From NCBI RefSeq assembly GCF_022489025.1, contig NZ_JAKVTG010000022.1, positions 1 to 37,833 on the forward strand: a DNA stretch of 37,833 nucleotides. The letters are read 5' to 3'. The notes under the pieces were generated by a model. The model searched no databases. It had not been told where the DNA came from and saw nothing but the letters and a program-made list of their open reading frames with translations. Source of the stretch: Planococcus halocryophilus (lineage in GTDB: Bacteria > Bacillota > Bacilli > Bacillales_A > Planococcaceae). The translations under genes were made by a program, and so were the position numbers. Shown here piece by piece: positions 31,266 to 37,833 of this stretch (positions within the stretch are counted from its first letter, which is position 1; each line of letters begins with the position of its first letter).

Positions 31266-31277
31266 AGGAGTCTGCAA

Positions 31278-31928
31278 ATGTTACTTTACTTAAACGGCGC
31301 ATTTGTCGGTCTCTTAATCCTTTCAAATATTTTAGCAGTCAAATTATTTAGCATTGGAGAATGGGCGGTGCTACCGGCCGCTGTAATCGTTTATGTCTTC
31401 ACATTTCCGATTACCGATACCATCGCAGAAGTGTATGGCAAAAAAGCCGCACGGCAAACCGTTACGGCTGGATTTATCACACAACTTTGCGCGTTGGCTT
31501 TTATTTTCTTTGCGATTCATTTGCCTTCTGCACCCTTTTTCGCAAATCAAGAATCCTTTGAAACCATCTTTTCTGCAGGCTTTCGAGTAACTTTAGCTAG
31601 TCTCGTTTCTTATTTCATTAGCCAAAACCTTGATGTGTCTATTTTTCATAAGCTGAAAAATAAACACGGCAATTCTCGGTTATGGTTGCGTAATAACGCT
31701 TCGACAATGGCAAGCCAATTGGTGGATACGAGCCTCTTTATCACTATCGCTTTTTACGGCATGATGCCAACAAGTGTATTATTAGGCATGATTTTAACGC
31801 AATACATCTTTAAATGGATGGTCGCAGTAGCCGATACCCCTGTTGTTTATTTACTCGTAAAGTTATGCAGACGCCAACAAGCAGACCCACAAATTTATGG
31901 ATACCAAAAACCGGAAGCTCTCCTGTAG
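31278..31928 (+). CDS. ypdP: Queuosine-precursor transporter (YhhQ/YpdP, VUT family)
   Basis: A 216 aa membrane protein with about six hydrophobic segments. Signatures of the YhhQ/VUT family are LILSNILAVKLF at the N-terminus, FTFPITDTIAEVYGKKAARQ (residues 42-61), and NNASTMASQLVDTSLFI in the second half. E. coli YhhQ imports preQ0 and preQ1. Sharing an mRNA with queF behind a preQ1 riboswitch supports the same role. AAAGGAG precedes the ATG. The stop codon lies in the loop of the terminator hairpin, an economical arrangement. Confidence 0.92.
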   Translation: MLLYLNGAFVGLLILSNILAVKLFSIGEWAVLPAAVIVYVFTFPITDTIAEVYGKKAARQTVTAGFITQLCALAFIFFAIHLPSAPFFANQESFETIFSAGFRVTLASLVSYFISQNLDVSIFHKLKNKHGNSRLWLRNNASTMASQLVDTSLFITIAFYGMMPTSVLLGMILTQYIFKWMVAVADTPVVYLLVKLCRRQQADPQIYGYQKPEALL

Positions 31929-31944
31929 AGCTTCCGGTTTTTTT
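31906..31944 (+). terminator. Intrinsic terminator of the queF operon, overlapping the coding end
   Basis: AACCGGAAGCTC and GAGCTTCCGGTT with a seven-base loop, followed by TTTTT. The transporter stop codon falls within the hairpin. Confidence 0.92.
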
Positions 31945-31950
31945 AGTTAT

Positions 31951-32790
31951 TCATACGGTTACTCGTGCTTTACGTGCGTATACTTGATCGCTCACTTTAA
32001 CATTAGATAAGATCATATCTACCGCTATCGGTAAATGATCGGAAACCGCAGTTTCGATGACTGCCGCTTGTACGACGTCTAAATAATGATCTGCAAATAT
32101 ATAATCAATACGTGTAGCCGGTCGGAAAATCTCACCTGTTTCTTTGTTTGCGTAAGGAGCAGGGTACGTATAAGCATCGCCTCTCTTCATTTTCAGAAAA
32201 GCATCCCGAAAATGCCTCGTAAGCTTTTGTACATGTACATTTGAAGCAGGAGCATTAAAGTCACCTGCAATGATTCGCGGGAAATGACTTTTTTCTGTAA
32301 TGGCTAAAATTTCATCGACACTCACTTCTAACTCTTCGTCTTTGAGTGCCAAATGCGTATTAAAGACACTTACATAATTGCCATCCACTTCGATGACGGT
32401 TTCCAATATGCCTCGTTGTTCATTATTGCCAAAAGGACAATACACTTGTGTTAATAAATGATTTTCGCTGTATTTGATTGGGTATTTGCTTAAAATCACG
32501 TTGCCGTATTGCTGATTCGGGCGTTCAGAATCTAGAGGCGCAACATCCATGTTGGCTCCGTAAGCTGCATACATCCCCAGTCTTTCACTCAACCAGCCTA
32601 CTTGGTCAACAAACGAACTGCGGGCTGAAAAATGACGATCGACTTCTTGCAAAGCAATGATGGTCGCACACGAATCTTCAATCACTTGCGCTGTTTTCTC
32701 TAAATCGACGATCCCGTCCATCCCTAATCCGTGAGCAATATTAAACGACATGACTTTTACAATTGGCGACTTCTTATTCTTCCCGTTCAT
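31951..32790 (-). CDS. Endonuclease/exonuclease/phosphatase (EEP) family hydrolase
   Basis: A 279 aa cytosolic protein of the EEP superfamily (metal-dependent phosphoesterases such as exonuclease III, DNase I and sphingomyelinase). Motifs in order: MSFNIAH (N17), ALQEVD (E49), FNTHLALKDEE, IIAGDFNAP, RIDYIFAD and SDHLPIAVD with the final catalytic Asp-His. There is no signal peptide. The substrate may be a nucleic acid, phosphoinositide-like lipid or nucleotide; the family does not tell. GGAGAGG precedes the ATG. It converges with the queF operon. Confidence is high for the fold and low for the substrate. Confidence 0.87.
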   Translation of the reverse strand: MNGKNKKSPIVKVMSFNIAHGLGMDGIVDLEKTAQVIEDSCATIIALQEVDRHFSARSSFVDQVGWLSERLGMYAAYGANMDVAPLDSERPNQQYGNVILSKYPIKYSENHLLTQVYCPFGNNEQRGILETVIEVDGNYVSVFNTHLALKDEELEVSVDEILAITEKSHFPRIIAGDFNAPASNVHVQKLTRHFRDAFLKMKRGDAYTYPAPYANKETGEIFRPATRIDYIFADHYLDVVQAAVIETAVSDHLPIAVDMILSNVKVSDQVYARKARVTV

Positions 32791-32958
32791 GCAAACCTCT
32801 CCTTTTCGACTAAAACGAATCGTTGGCAGCTGCTTAATTGGTTTTAGTATAACAAGCGTTTATGAAGATGCTGTGACACGCGTGTAAACAATTGTTAAAG
32901 GTTTGTAAACAGGGGAAATGGAAGCCGCGCTGAGTCGGTGTGTGCGGCATTTCGAGCC

Positions 32959-33098
32959 TTACGCGCGGTGGCGGAAATTTATGCGCGTTCCGTAAAACTT
33001 ATGCGCGCTTGACGAAAAATACGCACGACACGCCGAACTTATGCGCGGTAAAAAAGATTTACGCGCGTTCCAGAAAGTTTACGCGCGCACAGCGGAAA
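32959..33098. repeat. Seven-unit tandem repeat with exact 20-bp period (TTAYGCGCG)
   Basis: TTACGCGCG or TTATGCGCG begins at 32959, 32979, 32999, 33039, 33059 and 33079, and a variant ATACGCACG at 33019, so the step is exactly 20 bp. Between cores are variable 11-bp spacers with a weak G-N-AAA tendency near their ends. A degenerate eighth unit may precede at 32939. It lies in a 362-bp gene-free gap between the EEP and MerR genes. There are no coding features; the period is close to two helical turns. Confidence 0.85.
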
Positions 33099-33106
33099 CC
33101 GCCGCA

Positions 33107-33141
33107 CAAAAAAAGGCAGCCCGAAGCATCGGACTGCCTGC
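33107..33141 (-). terminator. Intrinsic terminator of the MerR gene
   Basis: GGCAG-TCCGA and TCGGG-CTGCC form the stem on the minus strand, followed by seven U residues. Confidence 0.9.
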
Positions 33142-33152
33142 CTATCAATAAA

Positions 33153-33908
33153 CTACAACGTATACGTTACAATCGCATCTCGCAAAAATTGCGATGCGCC
33201 CGGTTGAACTTTGTCATAATACGCAGCAAATCGCTCGTCTGCTACATACATTTCCGCAAGCCCCCGGTGTGCTTCTTTACTATATGTCGGCCATGTATAA
33301 CTCAACCACTGACGGTGCAAATCAACTATTTGCTGTGCCGCCTCACTCGTTGGGTCGACTGTTTTCATCGCTTCAACCAAATCACTTAAAATTTGTTGCT
33401 CGAGCTTCATAAACTCCTGATAGTCTTCTTCACTGAGCTTCAACAGTTTCGCGTTGGACTGACCAACTACCTCGCCGCCGTACTTGTTACGGGTTTCATT
33501 GCCATACCGCTTTTCGTTGTCGTCCACTAGCTTTTGCTTAAAACCTTGGAATTTCTCTATATCTGCCATCATGCTCGCTCCTTCTTTTGCGGAAATAGTT
33601 TTTTCCACATTGCTAATCAAGAGGTCTAGTTGCACGCGCTTAGCGAGAAGTTTTTCTCGGTGTTCTGCTAAAGCTTGCGAACCATTGAATTCGGGATCAT
33701 TGACGATGTTTTTGATCTGTTCGAGTCCAAGTCCGAGTTCACGGTAAAACAAAATTTGCTGCAGCTTATCGACTTCCGACTGACCGTAAATTCGGTAGCC
33801 AGACGAAGTTTTACGTGCTGGCTTTAACAAATCAAGCTCATCGTAATAACGCAAAGTTCTCGTACTAATTCCAGACAAATTCGCAAGTTTCTGTACGGTG
33901 TATTCCAT
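33153..33908 (-). CDS. MerR-family regulator with TipAS effector domain (Mta-like)
   Basis: A 251 aa transcription activator. The N-terminal MerR winged helix is EYTVQKLANLSGISTRTLRYYDELDLLKPAR (2-32), followed by the YRIYGQSEVDKLQQILFYRELG wing/recognition part and a dimerisation coiled coil (about 75-115). The C-terminal half (about 130-250) is a TipAS-type domain, all-helical, which binds hydrophobic drugs in TipA and Mta. Such regulators activate multidrug transporters, and a multidrug-type ABC exporter gene ends 49 bp upstream. A MerR-type operator-promoter lies between them. GGAGG precedes the ATG at 33908. Confidence 0.92.
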   Translation of the reverse strand: MEYTVQKLANLSGISTRTLRYYDELDLLKPARKTSSGYRIYGQSEVDKLQQILFYRELGLGLEQIKNIVNDPEFNGSQALAEHREKLLAKRVQLDLLISNVEKTISAKEGASMMADIEKFQGFKQKLVDDNEKRYGNETRNKYGGEVVGQSNAKLLKLSEEDYQEFMKLEQQILSDLVEAMKTVDPTSEAAQQIVDLHRQWLSYTWPTYSKEAHRGLAEMYVADERFAAYYDKVQPGASQFLRDAIVTYTL

Positions 33909-33932
33909 TTCGTCACCTCCTGATAAACTCAG

Positions 33933-33961
33933 CTTATACCTTAACGTTACGTCAAGGTCAA
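33933..33961 (-). promoter_or_regulatory. MerR-type operator-promoter at the end of the ABC exporter gene
   Basis: On the minus strand TTGACC (33956-33961), then the dyad CCTTGACGTAACGTTAAGG (33939-33957, one mismatch), then TATAAG (17-bp spacing) or TAAGCT (19-bp spacing). A dyad lying between -35 and -10 is the hallmark of MerR-regulated promoters. The site overlaps the exporter stop codon. Confidence 0.75.
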
Positions 33962-35691
33962 GTTAATTGCTGCGCAGCAAAGTCTCGGTAAAGGGAATGC
34001 GTTGCAATCAGTTCTTGATGCGTCCCGACTCCGGTCACGCGTCCTTTTTCTATAAAGACAATTTTGTCAGCATCGACAATCGTCGATAAACGATGCGCGA
34101 TAACCAAAGTGGTGCGCCCTTCCATTAAGCGACTTAATGCTTGCTGAACGATGCCTTCTGACTGACTATCCAAACTCGCAGTAGCTTCGTCCATCATCAA
34201 GATTTTTGGATCTCGTAAAAAGGCGCGCGCAATGGCAATTCGCTGACGTTGTCCACCCGACAATTTGACGCCACGTTCTCCAACTTCTGTTTCTAGCCCG
34301 TCTGGAAATTCACGAATAAACTCTTCGGCATATGCCATGCGTGTAACACGCCATAACTCTTCTGTTTGAATCGCCTCAGCGTTTGGCAACCCATACGTTA
34401 AGTTTTCCTGAATTGTCCCGTCCATCATGGCACTTTCTTGTGACACATAGCCAATTTGATCTCGCCATGAAGAGATGGATATGTCCCGGATCGGAATGTC
34501 CCCGATTAAAATCTCCCCTGAAGATGGTTCGTAAAACCGTTCAAGTAAACCAAAAACGGTCGTTTTTCCGCCTCCGCTTGGCCCTGCAAAAGCAATCATT
34601 TCACCAGGTTGCGCTTTAAATGACACGTCTTGTAAAACAGGCTCTCCCTGATCATACGAAAAACTCAAATTTTCTATACTCAAGGCTTTGCTAGCAATAT
34701 CGATTTCCGCTTGTTTCGCCGGTTCTTCAAGTGGCAATTCTAAAATACCAATAATGCGTTCTGTCGCTCCTTTGGCTTTTTGAAGCTCAGTAAAAAAGCG
34801 AGCAAACGTCGCCATGGGGACGATGATTTGGAATAAATACAACAAAAAAGCAACGAGTGATCCCGTCGACATTTCGCCATTCGCCACACGAATTCCGCCA
34901 TAGCCGATAATCGACACGATAACCACCATAACGACCAAATACATGAGTGGTGCGATCAACGCATAAATTTTTGCTTCTTTCATGCCTAGTTTAAATAATT
35001 TATCAATGCCTTCTACGCCTCTAGTTTCTTCCGTATCTTCTGCTGTCGAAGATTTCATTAACCGAATTTCACCTAAAGTTTGTTGAACATGTCCTGTAAA
35101 ATGAGCCGTCTCGTCTTGCAAATTCCGAGAAATCTTTGACATTTTGCGCCCTAATGGGAACATGACGGCAATCGTTAATGGCACCGATATCATCATGACG
35201 AGTGTCATCTTCCAATCCAAAACAACTAAAATGATGACTGCACCAATAATCGAGATGATCCCAGTAATAAACGACGGAAAATGATCGGTGATTAAATTCC
35301 GTACAATTCCGGTGTCATTTACAACGCGACTTACCGTTTCTCCGCTCGAATGTTGATCAAAGTATCCTACACGTAGTCGGATTAACTTTGCCCACATCCG
35401 TTCTCTCAATCCTGCGACGACTCGCTGACCTACCATGCTGAGCAAGTAAATCGAAACCCCATTAATCACAGCTTGCACAATAAAAGCGACAGCAATTCCT
35501 GCCATTAACGGCACACTCAATGACTCTAACGAAAAACCATCAACTAGGTTTTTTGTCAGCAATGGAACGACTAAGCCAACTAGTGTTGTGATCAAACTGG
35601 CGATCAACCCAATAGCAAGTGCCAGCTTCGGAATCTTCAACGTTAATAATAAGGACAAAAACGGCTTCAAACCAACTTCTTTATTTTTCAT
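33958..35691 (-). CDS. Multidrug-type ABC exporter half-transporter (BmrA/LmrA-like)
   Basis: A 577 aa half-transporter with an N-terminal six-helix exporter membrane domain and a C-terminal ATPase. The ATPase shows Walker A GPSGGGKTT, a Q-loop in IGYVSQES, the signature LSGGQRQRIAIARAF, Walker B ILMMDEATASLD and the switch His in VIAHRLSTI. It should work as a homodimer exporting drugs or lipids. The start ATG at 35691 has CAGGAG at eight bases; an ATG at 35724 has no site. A TipAS MerR regulator lies immediately downstream on the same strand, so drug-responsive expression is likely, either directly or through read-through. Confidence 0.92.
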   Translation of the reverse strand: MKNKEVGLKPFLSLLLTLKIPKLALAIGLIASLITTLVGLVVPLLTKNLVDGFSLESLSVPLMAGIAVAFIVQAVINGVSIYLLSMVGQRVVAGLRERMWAKLIRLRVGYFDQHSSGETVSRVVNDTGIVRNLITDHFPSFITGIISIIGAVIILVVLDWKMTLVMMISVPLTIAVMFPLGRKMSKISRNLQDETAHFTGHVQQTLGEIRLMKSSTAEDTEETRGVEGIDKLFKLGMKEAKIYALIAPLMYLVVMVVIVSIIGYGGIRVANGEMSTGSLVAFLLYLFQIIVPMATFARFFTELQKAKGATERIIGILELPLEEPAKQAEIDIASKALSIENLSFSYDQGEPVLQDVSFKAQPGEMIAFAGPSGGGKTTVFGLLERFYEPSSGEILIGDIPIRDISISSWRDQIGYVSQESAMMDGTIQENLTYGLPNAEAIQTEELWRVTRMAYAEEFIREFPDGLETEVGERGVKLSGGQRQRIAIARAFLRDPKILMMDEATASLDSQSEGIVQQALSRLMEGRTTLVIAHRLSTIVDADKIVFIEKGRVTGVGTHQELIATHSLYRDFAAQQLT

Positions 35692-35787
35692 GTTAAAAAC
35701 TCCTGTTCTGCTATTTCTATACATTTTTCACTAAAGATTCGTCCATTATAATAACTTCATTATAGATGAGCTCTTTATGTTTCCATA

Positions 35788-35824
35788 AAATAAAACACTT
35801 GCGGAAAATTCCACAAGTGTTTGG
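35788..35824 (-). terminator. Intrinsic terminator of the DUF3817 gene
   Basis: AAACACTTG-GGAA and TTCC-CAAGTGTTT form the stem, followed by a T-rich tail on the minus strand. Confidence 0.8.
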
Positions 35825-35825
35825 A

Positions 35826-36137
35826 TCATGCAGCAGAAGTGTTTAATTGTTGCCATTGTTCGAGACGTTTATCTAAAATGAAGTTCCCGAATGGCAAGAA
35901 CGCAGAAATCACAGCTCCTACAGAAAAACGAAACGGCCATTTAAAGACAAATGTCATATAAATCGTAAGTAAAATATACAGACTAAACAAAGCTCCGTGA
36001 ATCGGTCCAATCATAGTAACCGCTTCTGGAAAGTCAAAAAAGTATTTTAACGGCATTGCGATAAAAAGTAAGATTAACAACGAACTTCCTTCAAGAAGTC
36101 CCATAAAACGAAACGTACGTAACGCATTTTTAAACAT
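35826..36137 (-). CDS. DUF3817 small membrane protein (YdzA-like)
   Basis: A 103 aa protein with three hydrophobic segments, of the DUF3817 family. The typical features are LRTFRFMGLLEGSSLLILLF at the start, the GPIHGALFSLYI segment and a short C-terminal tail (LDKRLEQWQ). The start is ATG at 36137, seven bases after GAGGG; a TTG at 36140 is also in frame. The family has no established function. It is monocistronic. The 146 bp between this start and the methyltransferase stop contains no feature that I can identify apart from AT-rich sequence. Confidence 0.82.
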   Translation of the reverse strand: MFKNALRTFRFMGLLEGSSLLILLFIAMPLKYFFDFPEAVTMIGPIHGALFSLYILLTIYMTFVFKWPFRFSVGAVISAFLPFGNFILDKRLEQWQQLNTSAA

Positions 36138-36283
36138 CAACGATCCCTCTCAATCTGCTATCAATTATAGAAGTCATAAAGGATACTGTACAGAGATTGG
36201 TTAGGCAACTCGGTTATTTTTATACGTACACACGACATTTCGTCACAAACTATTCGTTTTTACTTCGCCATTTCTATTTGGGA

Positions 36284-37477
36284 TTAGCCCAATTTCACAA
36301 AAAGCACTTTCAAATAATCGCCTTCTTTAAATTCTTTTTGCACACGGAAATCACTTGGCAATGTAAACTCTTCAACAATGCTGTATTTCCCGCCAATTTC
36401 TTTAAAAGCTTTATCAATAAACCCTTTGAATTTTTTCATGCCGAAAGAAGCACTGTTTGTTGAAGCGACAATGACGCCATTTTTTTCAGTAATGGCAATC
36501 GCTTCTTTCATTAAGTTTGTGTAATCCTTTGATGTGCTGAACGTGTACTTTTTCGAACGTGCAAAGCTTGGAGGATCCAAAACAACTAAATCGAATTTCA
36601 ATTCTTTTCGTTTAGCATACTTAAAATAATTAAAGACATCCATAACCAAAATGTCTTGGCTCTCGAAATCGATGCCATTGACGCTAAATTGCTCAATTGT
36701 CTTGCTCGAACTTCTTTTCGCCAAATCAACACTCGTCGTTTTCGTCGCGCCACCCAGTGCGGCAGCTACTGAAAAAGCACCTGTGTAAGAAAACGTATTG
36801 AGGACAGTTTTTCCTTTAGCGTACTTTTGTTTAATGGTATTTCGCACATCGCGCTGATCTAAAAAGATGCCCGTCATTGCCCCGTCATTTAAGTAAACAG
36901 CAAAGTTTACTCCATTTTCTTTAACCACTAATGGAAATTCGCCGCGTTCACCGGCAACAAAATCATCTTCTTCGATATATTGACCTTTTGTATCAAAACG
37001 TTTTTTCTGGTAAATGCCTTTGCATTCAGTAACGTTTTGAAGCGCAGCAATCACTTGGTCTTTAAACGTATAAACGCCTTCGCTATACCAACTCAGCAAA
37101 TAAAAACCATCGTAATAATCAACGATTAATCCACCAAACCCATCACCTTCCCCATTAAAAACACGGAAAGCTGTTGTTTCTGGATTGCTAAAAAAGGCTT
37201 GACGACGAGAAACCGCAGTTGCTAGCTTTTGTTCAAAAAAGAGCTGATCAATCGTTTCACTTTCATTATTCGTTAATACCCAACCATACCCTTTGTTTTG
37301 TCGGCCATAATAGCCTTTTGCTAAAAAACGACCTTGCTTATCAACTAACTTTAGAATGCTACCTTCCGTAGTTAACATGTCTGGGTTTTCCAAAGCTTCT
37401 TTCGTAATTAACGGATAGCCTTTCGCGTAATCTGCTTTAACTTTATCATTTATTTTAATAGAAATTTCCGATTTCAT
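36284..37477 (-). CDS. PUA-domain class I rRNA cytosine-C5 methyltransferase-like protein (RlmI-like)
   Basis: A 397 aa SAM-dependent methyltransferase of the RlmI/YwbD group. An N-terminal PUA-like RNA-binding domain (about 1-75) is followed by RRQAFF and VFNGEGDGFGGLIVDYY (107-123), a family signature. The SAM-binding motif is LNTFSYTGAFSVAAALGGA (226-244) and the catalytic motif is VLDPPSFARSKK (299-310). In E. coli RlmI makes m5C1962 in 23S rRNA; the target here is inferred. A GATAGGATGAG site precedes the ATG. No clear terminator is seen after the stop, where GGGATTAGCCC is only a small hairpin. Confidence 0.9.
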   Translation of the reverse strand: MKSEISIKINDKVKADYAKGYPLITKEALENPDMLTTEGSILKLVDKQGRFLAKGYYGRQNKGYGWVLTNNESETIDQLFFEQKLATAVSRRQAFFSNPETTAFRVFNGEGDGFGGLIVDYYDGFYLLSWYSEGVYTFKDQVIAALQNVTECKGIYQKKRFDTKGQYIEEDDFVAGERGEFPLVVKENGVNFAVYLNDGAMTGIFLDQRDVRNTIKQKYAKGKTVLNTFSYTGAFSVAAALGGATKTTSVDLAKRSSSKTIEQFSVNGIDFESQDILVMDVFNYFKYAKRKELKFDLVVLDPPSFARSKKYTFSTSKDYTNLMKEAIAITEKNGVIVASTNSASFGMKKFKGFIDKAFKEIGGKYSIVEEFTLPSDFRVQKEFKEGDYLKVLFVKLG

Positions 37478-37596
37478 CGTCTCTCATCCTATCTGTAAAA
37501 CATCGTTTTGTTTTATAATTAGTGTATACGATAGCTGACCTTATGCCCACCCTCGTCATGTGAATTTCCTAACACGATTCTTAGGAGGAATTTGTC

Positions 37597-37800
37597 ATGA
37601 AGAAGAAATTCTATATTTACAATATTCGATTGACCACTGGGGAATACTTGGAGAATATTCGCATTGAAGGTCCTCTAGAAAATCATTTTTCCGGGATAGC
37701 GGTAAGCTTATTCCCTGTAGAGGATGCACAAGGAAAGACCATTGTTTTAAGTATTTTTCACATCGTTAAAGCTGACTTGCTCAAAATTGAAGATTCATAA
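37597..37800 (+). CDS. Uncharacterised 67-aa protein
   Basis: A complete small gene with a strong TTAGGAGGA site eight bases before the ATG, so it is very probably translated. The protein starts with MKKKFYIYNIRLTTGEYLENI and looks like a small beta-rich domain (alternating IYNIRL, IRIEG, IAVSLFPV, TIVLSIFHI strands) with no signal peptide, cysteines or membrane segment. I do not recognise a family. Its right flank runs to the window edge with no visible terminator, so it may be the first gene of a longer operon. Confidence 0.7.
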   Translation: MKKKFYIYNIRLTTGEYLENIRIEGPLENHFSGIAVSLFPVEDAQGKTIVLSIFHIVKADLLKIEDS

Positions 37801-37833
37801 ATAAGTTCTACTAAAAAAGCGTTTTGCATAGAT

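Noticed and set aside
32959..33098. CRISPR array
   Set aside because: Cores of 9 bp and spacers of 11 bp are far too short, spacers are partly similar, and no cas genes are present.
32940..33389. A 149-codon plus-strand open frame through the GCGCG repeat
   Set aside because: It runs through the 20-bp repeat and then antisense to the MerR gene. It has no ribosome-binding site, and the protein is Arg/Cys-rich with no domain.
1..37833. tRNA, rRNA, prophage or transposase genes
   Set aside because: I looked for them on both strands and saw no cloverleaf clusters, rRNA motifs, phage structural genes or transposase domains. A covariance scan could still find a short RNA.

Overview
The window is a chromosomal stretch from a low-GC Gram-positive bacterium (Bacillota, class Bacilli), probably Planococcaceae (Planococcus/Sporosarcina-like). 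The reasons are strong GGAGG ribosome-binding sites, many intrinsic terminators, Bacillus-type protein families (intracellular subtilisin, YteA, YwaF, YhfK, YuxK-like proteins), a T-box leader and a preQ1-I riboswitch. The taxon is inferred from family content only. No phage, plasmid, insertion sequence with a transposase, CRISPR array, rRNA or tRNA was seen. It is mostly a run of small, independently terminated housekeeping and accessory operons.

Layout. 1-6.4 kb: a secreted protein cut by the window edge, then peptide use (dipeptide-binding lipoprotein, M42 aminopeptidase), an intracellular subtilisin, and an acetate-type symporter with its DUF485 partner. 6.5-7.6 kb: a saccharopine-dehydrogenase-like oxidoreductase. 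7.7-12.4 kb: an iron and flavin block made of a FetAB-like iron exporter, a ferritin and, divergently, a three-gene operon ribA-ribD-HAD phosphatase. The shared 244-bp upstream region carries a near-consensus PerR-type box and one strong plus one weaker Fur-type box. 12.5-14.1 kb: small proteins and a YwaF membrane protein. 14.1-14.8 kb: two ~200-bp inverted-repeat elements lying between two copies of the same terminator palindrome. 14.8-19.9 kb: orphan hisC, a SurA-like lipoprotein, a YhfK-like protein behind a SigB-like promoter, a UvrC-like GIY-YIG protein, a GNAT and a dimethylargininase-like enzyme.

20-24.7 kb: trpE-trpG under a tryptophan T-box, a membrane protein/ASCH pair, a SleB-like hydrolase and a metallophosphoesterase. 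24.8-30.5 kb: a GAF-STAS regulator, a DUF3238 protein, a DCC thiol protein, an NTF2-like protein, a YteA-type zinc finger, a phosphotransferase and a CzcD-type exporter. 30.6-31.9 kb: preQ1 riboswitch, queF and a queuosine-precursor transporter. 32-37.8 kb: an EEP-family hydrolase, a striking seven-unit 20-bp-periodic GCGCG repeat, a TipAS-type MerR regulator whose operator-promoter lies at the end of an upstream multidrug ABC exporter gene, a DUF3817 protein, an RlmI-like methyltransferase and a small orphan protein.

The best candidate for something new is the iron block. Its flavin operon encodes, in order, the enzymes that would take GTP to 5-amino-6-ribitylaminouracil. It lacks the riboflavin synthase genes and an FMN riboswitch, and sits behind Fur-like sites opposite an iron storage and export cluster. 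Next are the phased GCGCG repeat and the paired intergenic elements.
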